Assembly: GCF_025989125.1 (NCBI RefSeq)
Contig: NZ_JAPDNR010000001.1
Coordinates: forward strand, 6,560,087-6,624,086
DNA length: 64,000 nt
From: Chitinophaga nivalis
Lineage (GTDB): Bacteria; Bacteroidota; Bacteroidia; Chitinophagales; Chitinophagaceae
Direction: 5' to 3'
In this document: in pieces, positions 19,265 through 28,249 of the stretch
How the letters are laid out: each line of letters opens with the position of its first letter
Numbering within the stretch: the stretch's first letter is position 1
Made by a program: the position numbers and the translations under genes
Notes under the pieces: generated by a model
Database searches by the model: none
What the model was told of the DNA's origin: nothing
The model's input: only the letters and a program-made list of their open reading frames with translations

Positions 19265-20393
19265 ATGCCTGTTCCAGATCGGCCAGCAGATCCGCTTTTT
19301 CTTCCAGTCCTACGGACAGGCGGATCAGGCTATCGCTTACACCGGCGGCTCTTCTTTTCTCTGCCGGAATAGATTTATGGGTCATTTCAGCGGGATGGCA
19401 CAACAGGCTTTTAATCCCACCCAGGCTTTCCGCCAGTTTAAAATATTGGGTAGATGTTACAAATGCAGTGGCTGCAGCAGCAGTATTTTCTTTTAAGGTA
19501 AAAGAGATAATCCCCCCAAACCCTTTACTCTGGCGTTTTGCCAGCTCATGTCCCGGATGGGAAGGTAATCCCGGATAGTATACTTTATCTACGGCCGGAT
19601 GTTCTGCCAGGTATTCCGCAATGGCCTGTGCATTGATGCCATGTTGTTTTACGCGCAGGTGCAAGGTTTCGAGGCCACGTATGAGGAGGAAACTATCGAA
19701 TGGAGACAGGATCGCGCCACAGGCATTCTGATAGAATTTTATTTCAGCGGCCAGTTGTTCCGTTTTGGCAATCACCACACCGGCAATGAGGTCGCTGTGA
19801 CCGCCGAGGTATTTGGTGGCGCTGTGGATGACCAGGTCAGCACCCAGTTCCAGCGGCTTTTGCAGTACCGGGGAGGCGAAGGTATTGTCCACACAAAGCA
19901 AACAGTTGTGTGCTTTGGCGATGCGCGCAATGGCGGCGATGTCTGATATTTTCAGCGTTGGGTTGGTGGGCGTTTCCAGCCATATGAGCCGGGTCGCCGG
20001 TGTAATGGCGTTGAATACGGCCTGTGTGTCTGCTGTATCTACATAGGTTACTTTGATACCGAATTTCTCATATACTTTATGAAACAGGCGGAATGCGCCG
20101 CCATAAATATCATCTACAGCTACAATTTCATCGCCGGATTGCAGGAGCTTAATGATGGCATCGATGGCCGCCAGGCCGCTGGCAAAGGCAGATGCAGCCG
20201 CGCCTCCTTCCAGTTGTGCAATTATTTTTTCCGCGGCTTCCCGGGTAGGATTATTGGAGCGGGCATAGTCGTATCCTTTATTAACACCGGGTGCTTCCTG
20301 CACAAAGGTGGATGTCTGGTAGATAGGAACAGCGATAGCGCCTGTTTGCGGGTCTACGGGGATAGCATGAATCAGTTCTGTGATAGTACTCAT
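19215..20393 (-). CDS. metB: Trans-sulfuration PLP enzyme (cystathionine gamma-synthase/lyase type)
   Basis: PLP-dependent enzyme of the Cys/Met metabolism family, 392 aa. The PLP lysine is K194 in HSATKYLGGHSD; YDYARSNNPTR near 41-51 and LETPTNPTL near 141-149 are typical of the family. Members make cystathionine from activated homoserine, split cystathionine, or make homocysteine directly, and sequence alone does not separate these. A SAM-I riboswitch upstream indicates methionine-repressed biosynthesis, favouring a synthase role. The 3' end overlaps the convergent symporter gene by 50 nt. Confidence 0.88.
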   Translation of the reverse strand: MSTITELIHAIPVDPQTGAIAVPIYQTSTFVQEAPGVNKGYDYARSNNPTREAAEKIIAQLEGGAAASAFASGLAAIDAIIKLLQSGDEIVAVDDIYGGAFRLFHKVYEKFGIKVTYVDTADTQAVFNAITPATRLIWLETPTNPTLKISDIAAIARIAKAHNCLLCVDNTFASPVLQKPLELGADLVIHSATKYLGGHSDLIAGVVIAKTEQLAAEIKFYQNACGAILSPFDSFLLIRGLETLHLRVKQHGINAQAIAEYLAEHPAVDKVYYPGLPSHPGHELAKRQSKGFGGIISFTLKENTAAAATAFVTSTQYFKLAESLGGIKSLLCHPAEMTHKSIPAEKRRAAGVSDSLIRLSVGLEEKADLLADLEQAFKRLPVPALVENALSA

Positions 20394-20498
20394 CTTTGTT
20401 GGATTTTTAGTTTGATGAAAATTTGATTAAACATTGTCCGGTAAATGGAGCCTATCAGAAAAGCGGGGCATAGTGCTGCGACAGCAGGTGAGTTATCG

Positions 20499-20549
20499 GC
20501 CCGGTATCACCGGGCACAAAAAAACTCATCCGGGAGCCAGATGAGTTTT
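20499..20549 (-). terminator. Riboswitch-controlled intrinsic terminator
   Basis: On the minus strand a 10-bp stem (20540-20549 with 20521-20530) with a 9-nt loop is followed by a run of seven U, between the SAM-I aptamer and metB. A second compact hairpin GCCCGGT/ACCGGGC (20499-20515) follows. The 5' arm of the terminator can instead pair with 20574-20591 just after the aptamer, forming an antiterminator. Confidence 0.85.
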
Positions 20550-20590
20550 AATTATGTTGATAATAAGCTAATATAAAACTTTTGATCTGA

Positions 20591-20701
20591 CTTATCTTTC
20601 CTGAATCTGTTGATCAGGATGGATGCAGCACCTTTCATCACTTGCGTGATGAAGGTTGCTAAGGTATCGTCGGGCCATTTCCCTCCTCCTTTCTTGATAA
20701 G
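20591..20701 (-). ncRNA. SAM-I riboswitch (S-box leader)
   Basis: Reading the minus strand from 20701: P1 CTTATC pairs with GATAAG at 20596-20591. The conserved S-box core follows in order: AAGAAAGGAGGAGGGA, then GGCCCGACGAUACC, then AGCAACC, with a P3-type hairpin CATCAC/GTGATG and a P4-type arm before P1 closes. These blocks match the SAM-I consensus. High S-adenosylmethionine should stabilise P1 and allow the downstream terminator to form, switching off metB. Confidence 0.95.
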
Positions 20702-20719
20702 CTATTTAAAGAACTGACG

Positions 20720-20750
20720 CAAAGATAGAACAGAAAATTTAATTACCAAA
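20720..20750 (-). promoter_or_regulatory. Bacteroidota promoter of the SAM-I leader
   Basis: Minus-strand -7 box TATCTTTG (20727-20720) and -33 TTTG (20750-20747), separated by exactly 19 nt. The predicted transcription start near 20714 is about 13 nt before the aptamer. This is the cleanest housekeeping-type promoter in the window. Confidence 0.75.
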
Positions 20751-20774
20751 TTATTTTCCTACAAATTTAGTAGA

Positions 20775-21719
20775 CTATTGTTTTTCCAGGGTTAAACGGA
20801 TGCCTTCTTCGTAGGAAACCGGTTGTATCCCGAAATGTTGTTCAAACTTGGTGGAGTTGAAGATATAAGGTTCATTATTCTGGTACAGCATTTCTTTCAG
20901 TTCCCGGATGGTGGTATCAAAAAGGCCGGCCACCGACAACATAAAGCCTCCCAGTTTATTATATTTAGGAGCTACTCCCATCTGCTGTGCAATCATTTGT
21001 ATATATCCTCTGCCATCCGGCGCCGGGTTGGCAGTAGGCAGGTGCCATACCTGGTTCCAGGCGTTATCATCCTGCGCCAGCAGGTACAAACCTTTTCCGG
21101 CATCCGGTGTAAAGGTATAGCTGTGCGTAACATCATCTTTCCCCAACCACATGGCGGTACTCCCTTTTTTGAATTTTTCGATGATCAGTAAATTCAGGAA
21201 GCCTGTTTTCTCCGCGCCGGGGCCGTAGAAGTCGGCCGAACGGGCAATCATCGCAGTCAGGTTACCGGCTTTTGTTTCTTCCATCAGGCGGGTGGCAATG
21301 GCGGCCCGGATCTCCCCTTTTTTGCTGACCGGATGATAAGGCGTATCTTCTTTCATGGGACCTTTGACTAACCCATAGGAATATACGTTATCAAAAAAGA
21401 TCAGCCGGGCATTGGCCTCCTTACAGGCATTGATGACGTTGGTCATGATCACCGGCCAGGTGGTAGTCCACACTTTCTTATCGTATTTAAGACCGGCAGT
21501 GAGGAATACGACTGCGCTGCCGGCAACGGCTTTTTTCATTTGAGCATAGTCGGTAATATCTGCTGCCACCAGATCGGTGATACCGGCGATGGCTTTAGGC
21601 GTGCGGCTGACAAGACGTACCCGTTTACCATTTTTCACCAGCTCCTGTGCCAGTTCATTTGCAATAATACCACCAGCTCCAAGGATGGTATACAGGGGTT
21701 GTTGGATTGACTCAAACAT
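20775..21719 (-). CDS. NAD-dependent epimerase/dehydratase family protein
   Basis: Extended short-chain dehydrogenase-like protein of 314 aa. The nucleotide-binding motif GAGGIIANELAQEL lies near residues 14-27, and a Rossmann fold follows (RLVSRTPKAI, VAADITDY). SYGLVKGPMKEDTP near 113-126 sits where such enzymes place their active-site region. Substrate unknown; family members include sugar epimerases and reductases. It starts 60 bp after the upstream minus-strand gene's end and stops 24 bp before the promoter of the SAM-I leader. Confidence 0.8.
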   Translation of the reverse strand: MFESIQQPLYTILGAGGIIANELAQELVKNGKRVRLVSRTPKAIAGITDLVAADITDYAQMKKAVAGSAVVFLTAGLKYDKKVWTTTWPVIMTNVINACKEANARLIFFDNVYSYGLVKGPMKEDTPYHPVSKKGEIRAAIATRLMEETKAGNLTAMIARSADFYGPGAEKTGFLNLLIIEKFKKGSTAMWLGKDDVTHSYTFTPDAGKGLYLLAQDDNAWNQVWHLPTANPAPDGRGYIQMIAQQMGVAPKYNKLGGFMLSVAGLFDTTIRELKEMLYQNNEPYIFNSTKFEQHFGIQPVSYEEGIRLTLEKQ

Positions 21720-21779
21720 AATACGACAATTGTTACCCGAAGTGAAGACGAAACAAACCAGCCGATATTGTATACTTTA

Positions 21780-23039
21780 TCAAGGATCGAGCGGATCGCG
21801 GGCATCGGCCTGTAAACAGCGGATATCCGGCACAAAGCTGATGAAAAACAATTCACCTTGTTGGATGTCTGCCGCCGGCAGGTAGCCCAGTTCTTCCTGG
21901 CTGCGTTGTTCAAACATCCGGCTGGTCACATAGCTGAGATGCAGGGCATCTGACACGCACATCATTCTTTTATCAACCGGTATACCGCTGCGCCACGCGA
22001 TGCGGGCGGCATTCCGCACATTGGTAGTGGTATGTCGTGCATAAGGCTCCAGGATAACGGCAGCAGCCGGTACTTTCAGCTCATTGACCAGGTATTTCTT
22101 CATTTCCACCGCTTCTGCATAAGGCGTACCAAAGGGATGTACATGTCCGCCGGATACTATGATGCCCGGCGCCATACCTTTCCGGAACATATCAGCGCCC
22201 ATCCGGCAGCGGTTCTTGCAGGCTTCGCTGATAGGTGCGTTATCCGATGGGCCGGCGCCTAAAATCAGGAGGGCCGAATAGGTATATTTATTCCAGTCGA
22301 TGCTTTTCAGGTGCGTGTAGGCTTCCTGGTTAGTCGCCATTAAAGGTTCATAACGTGCCGCTTCATCATGTTTATTCAGCAGCAACAGGCCCAGTGCCAG
22401 GTCCAGCGAAGGACGGAAGAAGAGCTGCTGCGAACGGTTGTCTTTTTTCAGCTGCTGCAGCAACTGGGCTACGGCCTGTTTATAAGCCGGTGCTTTTACA
22501 TACCAGGCAGCCGAATCTATTTTAGGATAACGGAAGCCCTCGTTTGTCGTATAGGCATTGATGATATAGCTGACGCCTTTCCCGGCATCTTCACATGCCC
22601 GGGCCAGTAAGGCTTCATCCGTAAAGCCGGCATACAGCTGAAACAAGCCACTGCTCCGCATTTGCTGCAGCAGTGCTTTCATTTCCGCCGGATGTGTAAG
22701 CCATAAACGAGCGAAACTTTCCGTTACCTGATGCTGCACCTGCGGGGAAAATACAAACGGGCTGGTGAGGGAGCTCACTTCCGCTCCGGTAACGGCCCCG
22801 GATATACGTTGCCGGTATTGCTCTCCTATCCGTTTCAGCGTAGTATCCGCTGCCACAGCCTTTTTCACGGCCGGCAGCTGTTCCAGTAAAGTAAACAGGT
22901 AAAAGTTTTTATCCTGTAAAACATGCCGGCTGTTTAAAAATTTATAATGCCGGTCCGGTGTGGCCGATTGACCTGCTACATAGGGCAAATACAGGAATAG
23001 TAAGGCTCCCAGGACGATATACTTCTTCAGACTATACAT
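21780..23039 (-). CDS. YdcF/ElyC-type (DUF218) exported protein
   Basis: About 419 aa from the ATG at 23039, chosen because it opens with a signal or anchor (YIVLGALLFLYLPYVAGQ); the frame is open a further 54 codons upstream without such a signal. The N-terminal 220 residues are helical and unassigned. The C-terminal part is a DUF218 domain: LLILGAGPSD, IIVSGGHVHPFG and LEPYARHTTTN are its typical blocks. DUF218 proteins (SanA, ElyC, YdcF) are tied to envelope integrity. The 267 bp upstream are AT-rich, without a clear gene. Confidence 0.8.
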   Translation of the reverse strand: MYSLKKYIVLGALLFLYLPYVAGQSATPDRHYKFLNSRHVLQDKNFYLFTLLEQLPAVKKAVAADTTLKRIGEQYRQRISGAVTGAEVSSLTSPFVFSPQVQHQVTESFARLWLTHPAEMKALLQQMRSSGLFQLYAGFTDEALLARACEDAGKGVSYIINAYTTNEGFRYPKIDSAAWYVKAPAYKQAVAQLLQQLKKDNRSQQLFFRPSLDLALGLLLLNKHDEAARYEPLMATNQEAYTHLKSIDWNKYTYSALLILGAGPSDNAPISEACKNRCRMGADMFRKGMAPGIIVSGGHVHPFGTPYAEAVEMKKYLVNELKVPAAAVILEPYARHTTTNVRNAARIAWRSGIPVDKRMMCVSDALHLSYVTSRMFEQRSQEELGYLPAADIQQGELFFISFVPDIRCLQADARDPLDP

Positions 23040-23306
23040 CAATGAATTATAAATGATTTCAAAAAACAAATTACAAAAACCTTTTTTCAATCTTTTATCC
23101 TTCAAAAAATTTAAATTTCTCATAATACATTTATAACTGTTATGTATATCTGACTTATTCCAAAATACATACCTATAGATCGTTTTCACATTGTTAATCA
23201 ATTTGTTAACACGTCCGAATTAAAGTGCAAATCACTTAATTTCACTCCAGTCAAACGCGGTAGCAAACGCAACCGAGAACAGCCAACATTCCAATTACGT
23301 GTGACA

Positions 23307-25433
23307 ATGTCTAAGATCTACGAAAGAAAAACCTTTGTGCGTTATGCCGCTCTGATATCAATGGTCATTATCCTCATGACATTTTTCATGATCATTTTTC
23401 TGAGAAAGCGGGCTTCAGAACAACTGAGTACAGTCGTTAAACACCTGGTGACCATTAAAACAGATGCAGGTCATATTGATCGGGCCGTACAGCTGTTGTA
23501 TGCAGCAGATAATAATTTCCGGTTATATACCCTCACTTACGATAAACAGTATCTCAACACCTATATACATCAGTTGAAAGCCATTGCTGCGCATGTAGAC
23601 ACGGCAGTAGGTAAAGAAACTTCGCAGCAGCAGCTGCAAAATCTGATGGCCGATAAGGCAGAAAAAACGCAGTTGTTTATCCGCGGCAAACAATACATCG
23701 ACTCCTTGCTGCACCTGTCGTTGCAATGGGATACCACCGCGATGGCGCCCGGGCCACAACTCAGCAATATTGTGGTTACCCGGCAACGGCCGGCCGATAC
23801 CATCATTATGGCGGCCCCCACCCCGGTTAAACAAAAAAAACTGTTCGGTCGCCTGAAAGATGCCATCAGCAATAAAACCCCGAAAAACAATCCGCAGCAA
23901 ACGCAGATTATAAAATACGGTAAGCCCTCCGAGCAAACCGTACAAGCCATGAACAAGGCGCAGCTGCAGCAAATCCAGGAAGCCTATCAGCGGTTTATCC
24001 GCGAAACCGCCAGCGGCCACGCGAATCTGAACCGGAAAGAATATGCGCTGATCATCGCCAATCAGCGGTTGTTTACGGAGCTGGAACACATGCTGGCCGG
24101 GATCAAACAAAGCATGCTGGACGAAACCGATAAAAAACGCTGGGAACTCAGCCGCGATATCGACCATTCTCTCAACAGCATTGACCAGCATAGTATCTGG
24201 GAAGTGCCGCTCATCCTGTTGCTGGCCGGCATTATCATCTATGGCATTTTCCGGTTGTACCGCTATGACCTGGCCCTTTTCCGGGCCAAACAGCAGGCAG
24301 AAAAATTTGCCCGGCAGAAAAGTGACTTTGTAGCTACCATGAGCCATGAAATCCGGACCCCGGTGCAATCGCTGCTGGGATATGCCAGCATGCTGGAAGC
24401 AGAACAGCAAGGCGAAACGGTATCGGCTATACGCCACTCTGCAGAAATGTTATTGTCTGTTGTCAACAATGTACTGGACTATACCCGCATGGAAACAGAC
24501 CGTCCTATCCTGCGCCAGGACAAGTTTTCACCCCGTACAGCCATTGAAGAAGTTTGCAATAGTTTGCGTATCCAGGCAGATATGAAATCCCTGACATTGG
24601 TGTGCAATATCTATTTTCCTACTACCTTGCAGGTTATTGGGGATGCTTTCCGGCTAAAACAGGTAGTCATCAACCTGGTCGCCAACGCTATCAAATTCAC
24701 GCATAAAGGTACTGTCACCATCACGGCACACGTGCGTGACGGCAACCAGTTACAGGTGAGTGTGAAAGATACCGGCGTAGGCATTTCCCCCACGGAGCTA
24801 CCATTAATATTCGATCCTTTTGCGCAGGGCGATCAGGGCTTCCACAAAGGAAGTGGCCTGGGATTACACATCTCCAGGAAAATCATCGACCTGCATCAGG
24901 GCAACATCCGGGTAGAGAGCTTACCGGGCAGAGGGTCCACTTTTTATTTTGATATACGGTACCAGGTGGTGCAACAATCCCCTGCTACCAAAAAAATTAC
25001 ATTACCAGTGAGCAACACTCCTACAGCCGCCACCATACCGGCAGATACCAGATTATTAGTTGTGGAAGACAGTATCCTCAATCAGAAATTACTCGCATTC
25101 ATGCTGGACAGGCTACAGGCATCCTACCGGATTGTTTCCTCTGCAGAAGAAGCGTTACAGATATTCAAAGCAGAAACATTCGATATTATCCTCACCGATA
25201 TTGATTTACCGGGCATGGACGGGATCATGCTCACCCACGAAATCCGGCAGCTGCCGGACCGTCAGAAAGCGGCCGTGGCTATTATCGCTATTTCCGGTAA
25301 TGTACTGGAAGATGACATTGCCCTATACCTGCGTTCCGGCCTCAATGATTGTATCATGAAACCTTACCGGGAAGAAGATATCCTCGAAAAGGTAATGGCA
25401 CACCGGCAGAACAGCGAGGGGATTCCGCATTAG
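23307..25433 (+). CDS. Hybrid sensor histidine kinase/response regulator
   Basis: About 708 aa. Order: TM helix (about 13-33), a long extracytoplasmic sensor region (about 40-298, helical, CHASE3-like at the start), TM helix (about 300-318), HisKA with the phosphorylated His in SHEIRTP (about 347), HATPase with NAIKFTHKG, DTGVGIS and GSGLGLHIS, and a C-terminal receiver with VVED and acceptor Asp in LTDIDLPGMDG (about 631). There is no DNA-binding output, so it must pass phosphate on or act by interaction. ATG at 23307 preferred over GTG at 23301. No cognate regulator lies beside it. Confidence 0.93.
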   Translation: MSKIYERKTFVRYAALISMVIILMTFFMIIFLRKRASEQLSTVVKHLVTIKTDAGHIDRAVQLLYAADNNFRLYTLTYDKQYLNTYIHQLKAIAAHVDTAVGKETSQQQLQNLMADKAEKTQLFIRGKQYIDSLLHLSLQWDTTAMAPGPQLSNIVVTRQRPADTIIMAAPTPVKQKKLFGRLKDAISNKTPKNNPQQTQIIKYGKPSEQTVQAMNKAQLQQIQEAYQRFIRETASGHANLNRKEYALIIANQRLFTELEHMLAGIKQSMLDETDKKRWELSRDIDHSLNSIDQHSIWEVPLILLLAGIIIYGIFRLYRYDLALFRAKQQAEKFARQKSDFVATMSHEIRTPVQSLLGYASMLEAEQQGETVSAIRHSAEMLLSVVNNVLDYTRMETDRPILRQDKFSPRTAIEEVCNSLRIQADMKSLTLVCNIYFPTTLQVIGDAFRLKQVVINLVANAIKFTHKGTVTITAHVRDGNQLQVSVKDTGVGISPTELPLIFDPFAQGDQGFHKGSGLGLHISRKIIDLHQGNIRVESLPGRGSTFYFDIRYQVVQQSPATKKITLPVSNTPTAATIPADTRLLVVEDSILNQKLLAFMLDRLQASYRIVSSAEEALQIFKAETFDIILTDIDLPGMDGIMLTHEIRQLPDRQKAAVAIIAISGNVLEDDIALYLRSGLNDCIMKPYREEDILEKVMAHRQNSEGIPH

Positions 25434-25440
25434 ACAGCTG

Positions 25441-26160
25441 ATGCCTGAAATTCCCTTAAATTGCAGGATGACTTTTGCTGATCACATTATACATTTCAAC
25501 AGCCACCTGCACTTCGACGGTACGCTTCCGGATGGCATACGCATGATGAATCCCTTCCGGGAGGGGCCGGGGATTATGGAAATAATGACACAGTTCTACA
25601 AAAAATTCTACAATGATCAGCAGCCCCGGCAGCTGATACTGGGCATTAATCCCGGCAGGCTGGGTTCGGGTGCTACCGGTGTACCATTTACAGATACCAA
25701 ACGTATGGCGGAAAAATGCGGGATCATCATCCCCGGGCTTAAAACCCATGAACCGTCTTCCGTGTTCGTATATGACGTGATAGCTGCCTATGGCGGCGTA
25801 GTGCCTTTTTACCGGCAGTTTTATATCAGCTCGGTATGTCCGCTGGGGTTCACCGCCCTGCAGGCAGATGGCAAAGAAATCAATTACAACTACTACGATA
25901 GCAAAGCGCTGACAAAAGCCACGTACGACTTCATTGTTGCCAGCCTTTGGGAGCAGCTTAAATGGAATATCAGCCGGGAAGTATGTTATTGTATGGGCAC
26001 GGGTAAAAACAGCGCCTTTTTACAGGCTCTAAATGAGAAAGAACATTTCTTCAAAAAAATTGTTCCCCTGGAGCATCCCCGTTTTGTGATGCAATACCGG
26101 GCCAAAACAGTATCCGATTACGTTGACAAGTACCTGACTGCTTTCGCAGCAAATGCCTGA
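25441..26160 (+). CDS. SMUG2/DUF4918-type uracil-DNA glycosylase family protein
   Basis: Cytoplasmic protein of 239 aa (a start 9 codons later is also possible). MNPFREGP and the motif LILGINPGRLGSGATGVPFTD place it in the SMUG2-like branch of uracil-DNA glycosylases; the GINPG block corresponds to motif 1 of the superfamily and LEHPRFVMQYR near the C terminus to the later loop. The predicted role is base-excision repair of deaminated bases, not proved. It follows the kinase gene after 7 bp, so they may be co-transcribed, and ends 8 bp from a convergent gene. Confidence 0.8.
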   Translation: MPEIPLNCRMTFADHIIHFNSHLHFDGTLPDGIRMMNPFREGPGIMEIMTQFYKKFYNDQQPRQLILGINPGRLGSGATGVPFTDTKRMAEKCGIIIPGLKTHEPSSVFVYDVIAAYGGVVPFYRQFYISSVCPLGFTALQADGKEINYNYYDSKALTKATYDFIVASLWEQLKWNISREVCYCMGTGKNSAFLQALNEKEHFFKKIVPLEHPRFVMQYRAKTVSDYVDKYLTAFAANA

Positions 26161-26168
26161 TAGCGCGG

Positions 26169-26468
26169 CTAAATCGTATGGGCTGTTATCTGCGCGGCAA
26201 TATGGTTGAGCAGCTGCATATTCAGTCGGTGTCCGGCCAGGGTGGCTCCCGGTGCCCTTACATATCCGTCTTCATCTTTTTCCAATATTACTTCCTCCCC
26301 GTTTACATCAACCAGGAAGCGGTCTGCTGACCAGGCCTTTACATAGAAACGGCCACCGGATGTTTTAATCATAAAAGCGTTCATAGGATCTTTTTTAATG
26401 ATTACCGCAAACAGCAGGCCATCCGGATTTGGGGTGATCAGGACAGATAATTGTAGTAATGGTTCCAC
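26169..26468 (-). CDS. Hypothetical small protein
   Basis: Predicted 99 aa from a GTG start; the first 28 residues are uncertain and a later ATG is possible. The sequence is beta-rich (FYVKAWSADRFLVDVNGEEVILEKDEDGYV) with a hydrophobic C-terminal helix. No family recognised. It overlaps the end of the DUF6881-like gene by 31 nt in the same direction, suggesting translational coupling. Confidence 0.5.
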   Translation of the reverse strand: MEPLLQLSVLITPNPDGLLFAVIIKKDPMNAFMIKTSGGRFYVKAWSADRFLVDVNGEEVILEKDEDGYVRAPGATLAGHRLNMQLLNHIAAQITAHTI

Positions 26469-26722
26469 AGCAGTTCAAATTCTTCCCGGGAAATGAACTC
26501 CGGCACCAGCTGGGTATCGTCGCAGATATCTTCCATCATTGGCATGACGGTATCACACAGCACCGTACCGCCAAAATGGAAGCTGGTATTGGCCAGGCCG
26601 AAGCTGCCATCCGGATATAGCTCTATTTTACGGTTTTCCAGCCGGCAGGCATTGATTTCACTATAGAGCGCCACTGGTTCATCATCAAACTGGTGCTGCC
26701 ACGATACTTTGAGGTACTCCAT
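26438..26722 (-). CDS. DUF6881-like small protein
   Basis: Protein of 94 aa beginning MEYLKVSWQHQFDDEP and ending EEFELLWNHYY. The layout (start YLKV.W.H..DDEPV.LYSEI, central LYPDGSFGLA, C-terminal EEF..LW) fits the DUF6881 domain as I recall it. Proteins with this domain often lie alone or near polymorphic-toxin immunity genes. No toxin gene is present here, so a role as orphan immunity protein is speculation. It is preceded 6 bp upstream by another small gene. Confidence 0.65.
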   Translation of the reverse strand: MEYLKVSWQHQFDDEPVALYSEINACRLENRKIELYPDGSFGLANTSFHFGGTVLCDTVMPMMEDICDDTQLVPEFISREEFELLWNHYYNYLS

Positions 26723-26728
26723 AGCGGG

Positions 26729-27028
26729 CTAGATTTTCTCCAGTTTACAATTCCAGATATCGCCCTCCTGTTTTTCTTCTTCTTTTACCACACCTGTGAT
26801 CTTATACAGATGTCCTTCTCTTTGTACCAATTCTCCGATTTCCGGCGCCGGCTCGTCTCTGAAACGGATCGTAGCCATAATACCAAATGAAGTGTAACTG
26901 TTAATTTTCAGAATGTTGGCATGTCTTACGGGGATGATCATGGCCATTCTTTTGCGGTGGTTTTTTCTATACAAAACAAACAATATCCATATTGCAAGTG
27001 CAAATATGCTGATAGGTAGCAGGTTCAC
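26729..27028 (-). CDS. Small membrane-anchored hypothetical protein
   Basis: Predicted 99 aa from a GTG start. Residues 4-20 form one hydrophobic helix (LPISIFALAIWILFVLY), followed by a basic patch (RKNHRKR) and a soluble beta-rich domain, so the C-terminal part should face the cytoplasm. No family recognised. It is the first of three tightly packed small genes on the minus strand. The 171 bp upstream show no recognisable promoter. Confidence 0.55.
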   Translation of the reverse strand: MNLLPISIFALAIWILFVLYRKNHRKRMAMIIPVRHANILKINSYTSFGIMATIRFRDEPAPEIGELVQREGHLYKITGVVKEEEKQEGDIWNCKLEKI

Positions 27029-27199
27029 GGCGAAATAAGGTTTAGGTTTTTAATACTTCTGCTTGAAAACCTCTGTTGGCATTTGAGGTAGGATACAATT
27101 TAACTGTTTTTCCGACTGCTTTCCCATAGAATTACATGTACGGTAAATGGCTGTTGGTTAGAGCGCAGTGAAAAATGTATCCTTCCCTCTTCTCACTGC

Positions 27200-28030
27200 T
27201 TAACTACCGTTGAAAACAGACAACGGATCGTCATAAATAAAGTTGTAATGCAGCATGCGCTTCAACTTCGCGGAGCTGACAATTTTATAGGGCAATTCTT
27301 CCGGCTGCAGTTTTTTGGGTAACTGGAGGTTAAAGGCCTTCGCAGCCGCTTTCAGATAATTGTAACGCAACGGATGCACGCTGGCGCAGGCATTAAATAT
27401 CTCGCCCCAAACATCTTTGGCAATTACCTGTGCGATCACGCCGATACAATCATCCCGGTGAATCACATTCATGGGCACATCATTGGAACGTCGCCCGGTA
27501 TCCAGGGATTGCTGGGTGGGCAGGCGATCGTAGCCGATCAGGCCTCCGAAACGCAATACTGTAGTAACAAACACCTCCGACTCCATCAATATTTTTTCTA
27601 CTGTCCGCAAAGATTCTCCATTAGGCGTTTCCGGGAGTTCCTCATTTTCTTCCGTTACCAACCCATTGATATCGGCATATACAGAGGTAGAGCTGATAAA
27701 CAAGACTTTACTGATAGCCGTTGTTTCAATAAAACTGCGTAACAATTTCATTTCACCCACATGCGCTTCCGGACCTCTTTCCCTGCGGCTACGTGGAGGA
27801 ATATTTACAATCAGCAGGTCTGCTTCCCAAAAGGCATCAGCCCCTTCCAATACTTCTTCATCCAGCCGGACCACATATCCGTCCAGCCCCAGGTCTTTCA
27901 GCTCTGCTACACCTGTAGCCGAAGTTCTGGCGCCTTTTACCTGATACCCGGCCTGCTGTAAATGTACCGCCAATGGCTTACCTAGCCAGCCACAGCTCAG
28001 AATACTGATTCTTTCAATTTTATTACGCAT
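27200..28030 (-). CDS. NAD(P)-binding SDR-like protein (YeeZ-type)
   Basis: About 276 aa from the ATG at 28030, chosen because the Rossmann strand begins immediately (ERISILSCGWLGKPLAVHL); the frame is open 18 codons further upstream without matching sequence. Other features are FISSTSVYADINGLVTEE near 110-127 and NVIHRDDCIGVI near 190-201, typical of extended SDR proteins close to YeeZ. Substrate unknown. The 219 bp between its start and the cbiB stop contain no convincing gene. Confidence 0.8.
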   Translation of the reverse strand: MRNKIERISILSCGWLGKPLAVHLQQAGYQVKGARTSATGVAELKDLGLDGYVVRLDEEVLEGADAFWEADLLIVNIPPRSRRERGPEAHVGEMKLLRSFIETTAISKVLFISSTSVYADINGLVTEENEELPETPNGESLRTVEKILMESEVFVTTVLRFGGLIGYDRLPTQQSLDTGRRSNDVPMNVIHRDDCIGVIAQVIAKDVWGEIFNACASVHPLRYNYLKAAAKAFNLQLPKKLQPEELPYKIVSSAKLKRMLHYNFIYDDPLSVFNGS

Positions 28031-28249
28031 AACAATGATTAATGATTTACCCGTCTTTTCGCTGAAAAGACAAGCCGGAAACAAAACAGCGGTAACTTTC
28101 TGTGTTGGTGAAATCCCATCGTACAGGGATACAATGACGATAACAACAGGTCATACTTTTTGGCAACTACTATAGATACGGGTATAAATGAAATATGGTT
28201 TTCCGCTTTTATCATCTTCTTACCAGCTCTCTCCTTTCTGCCCGCCGGA

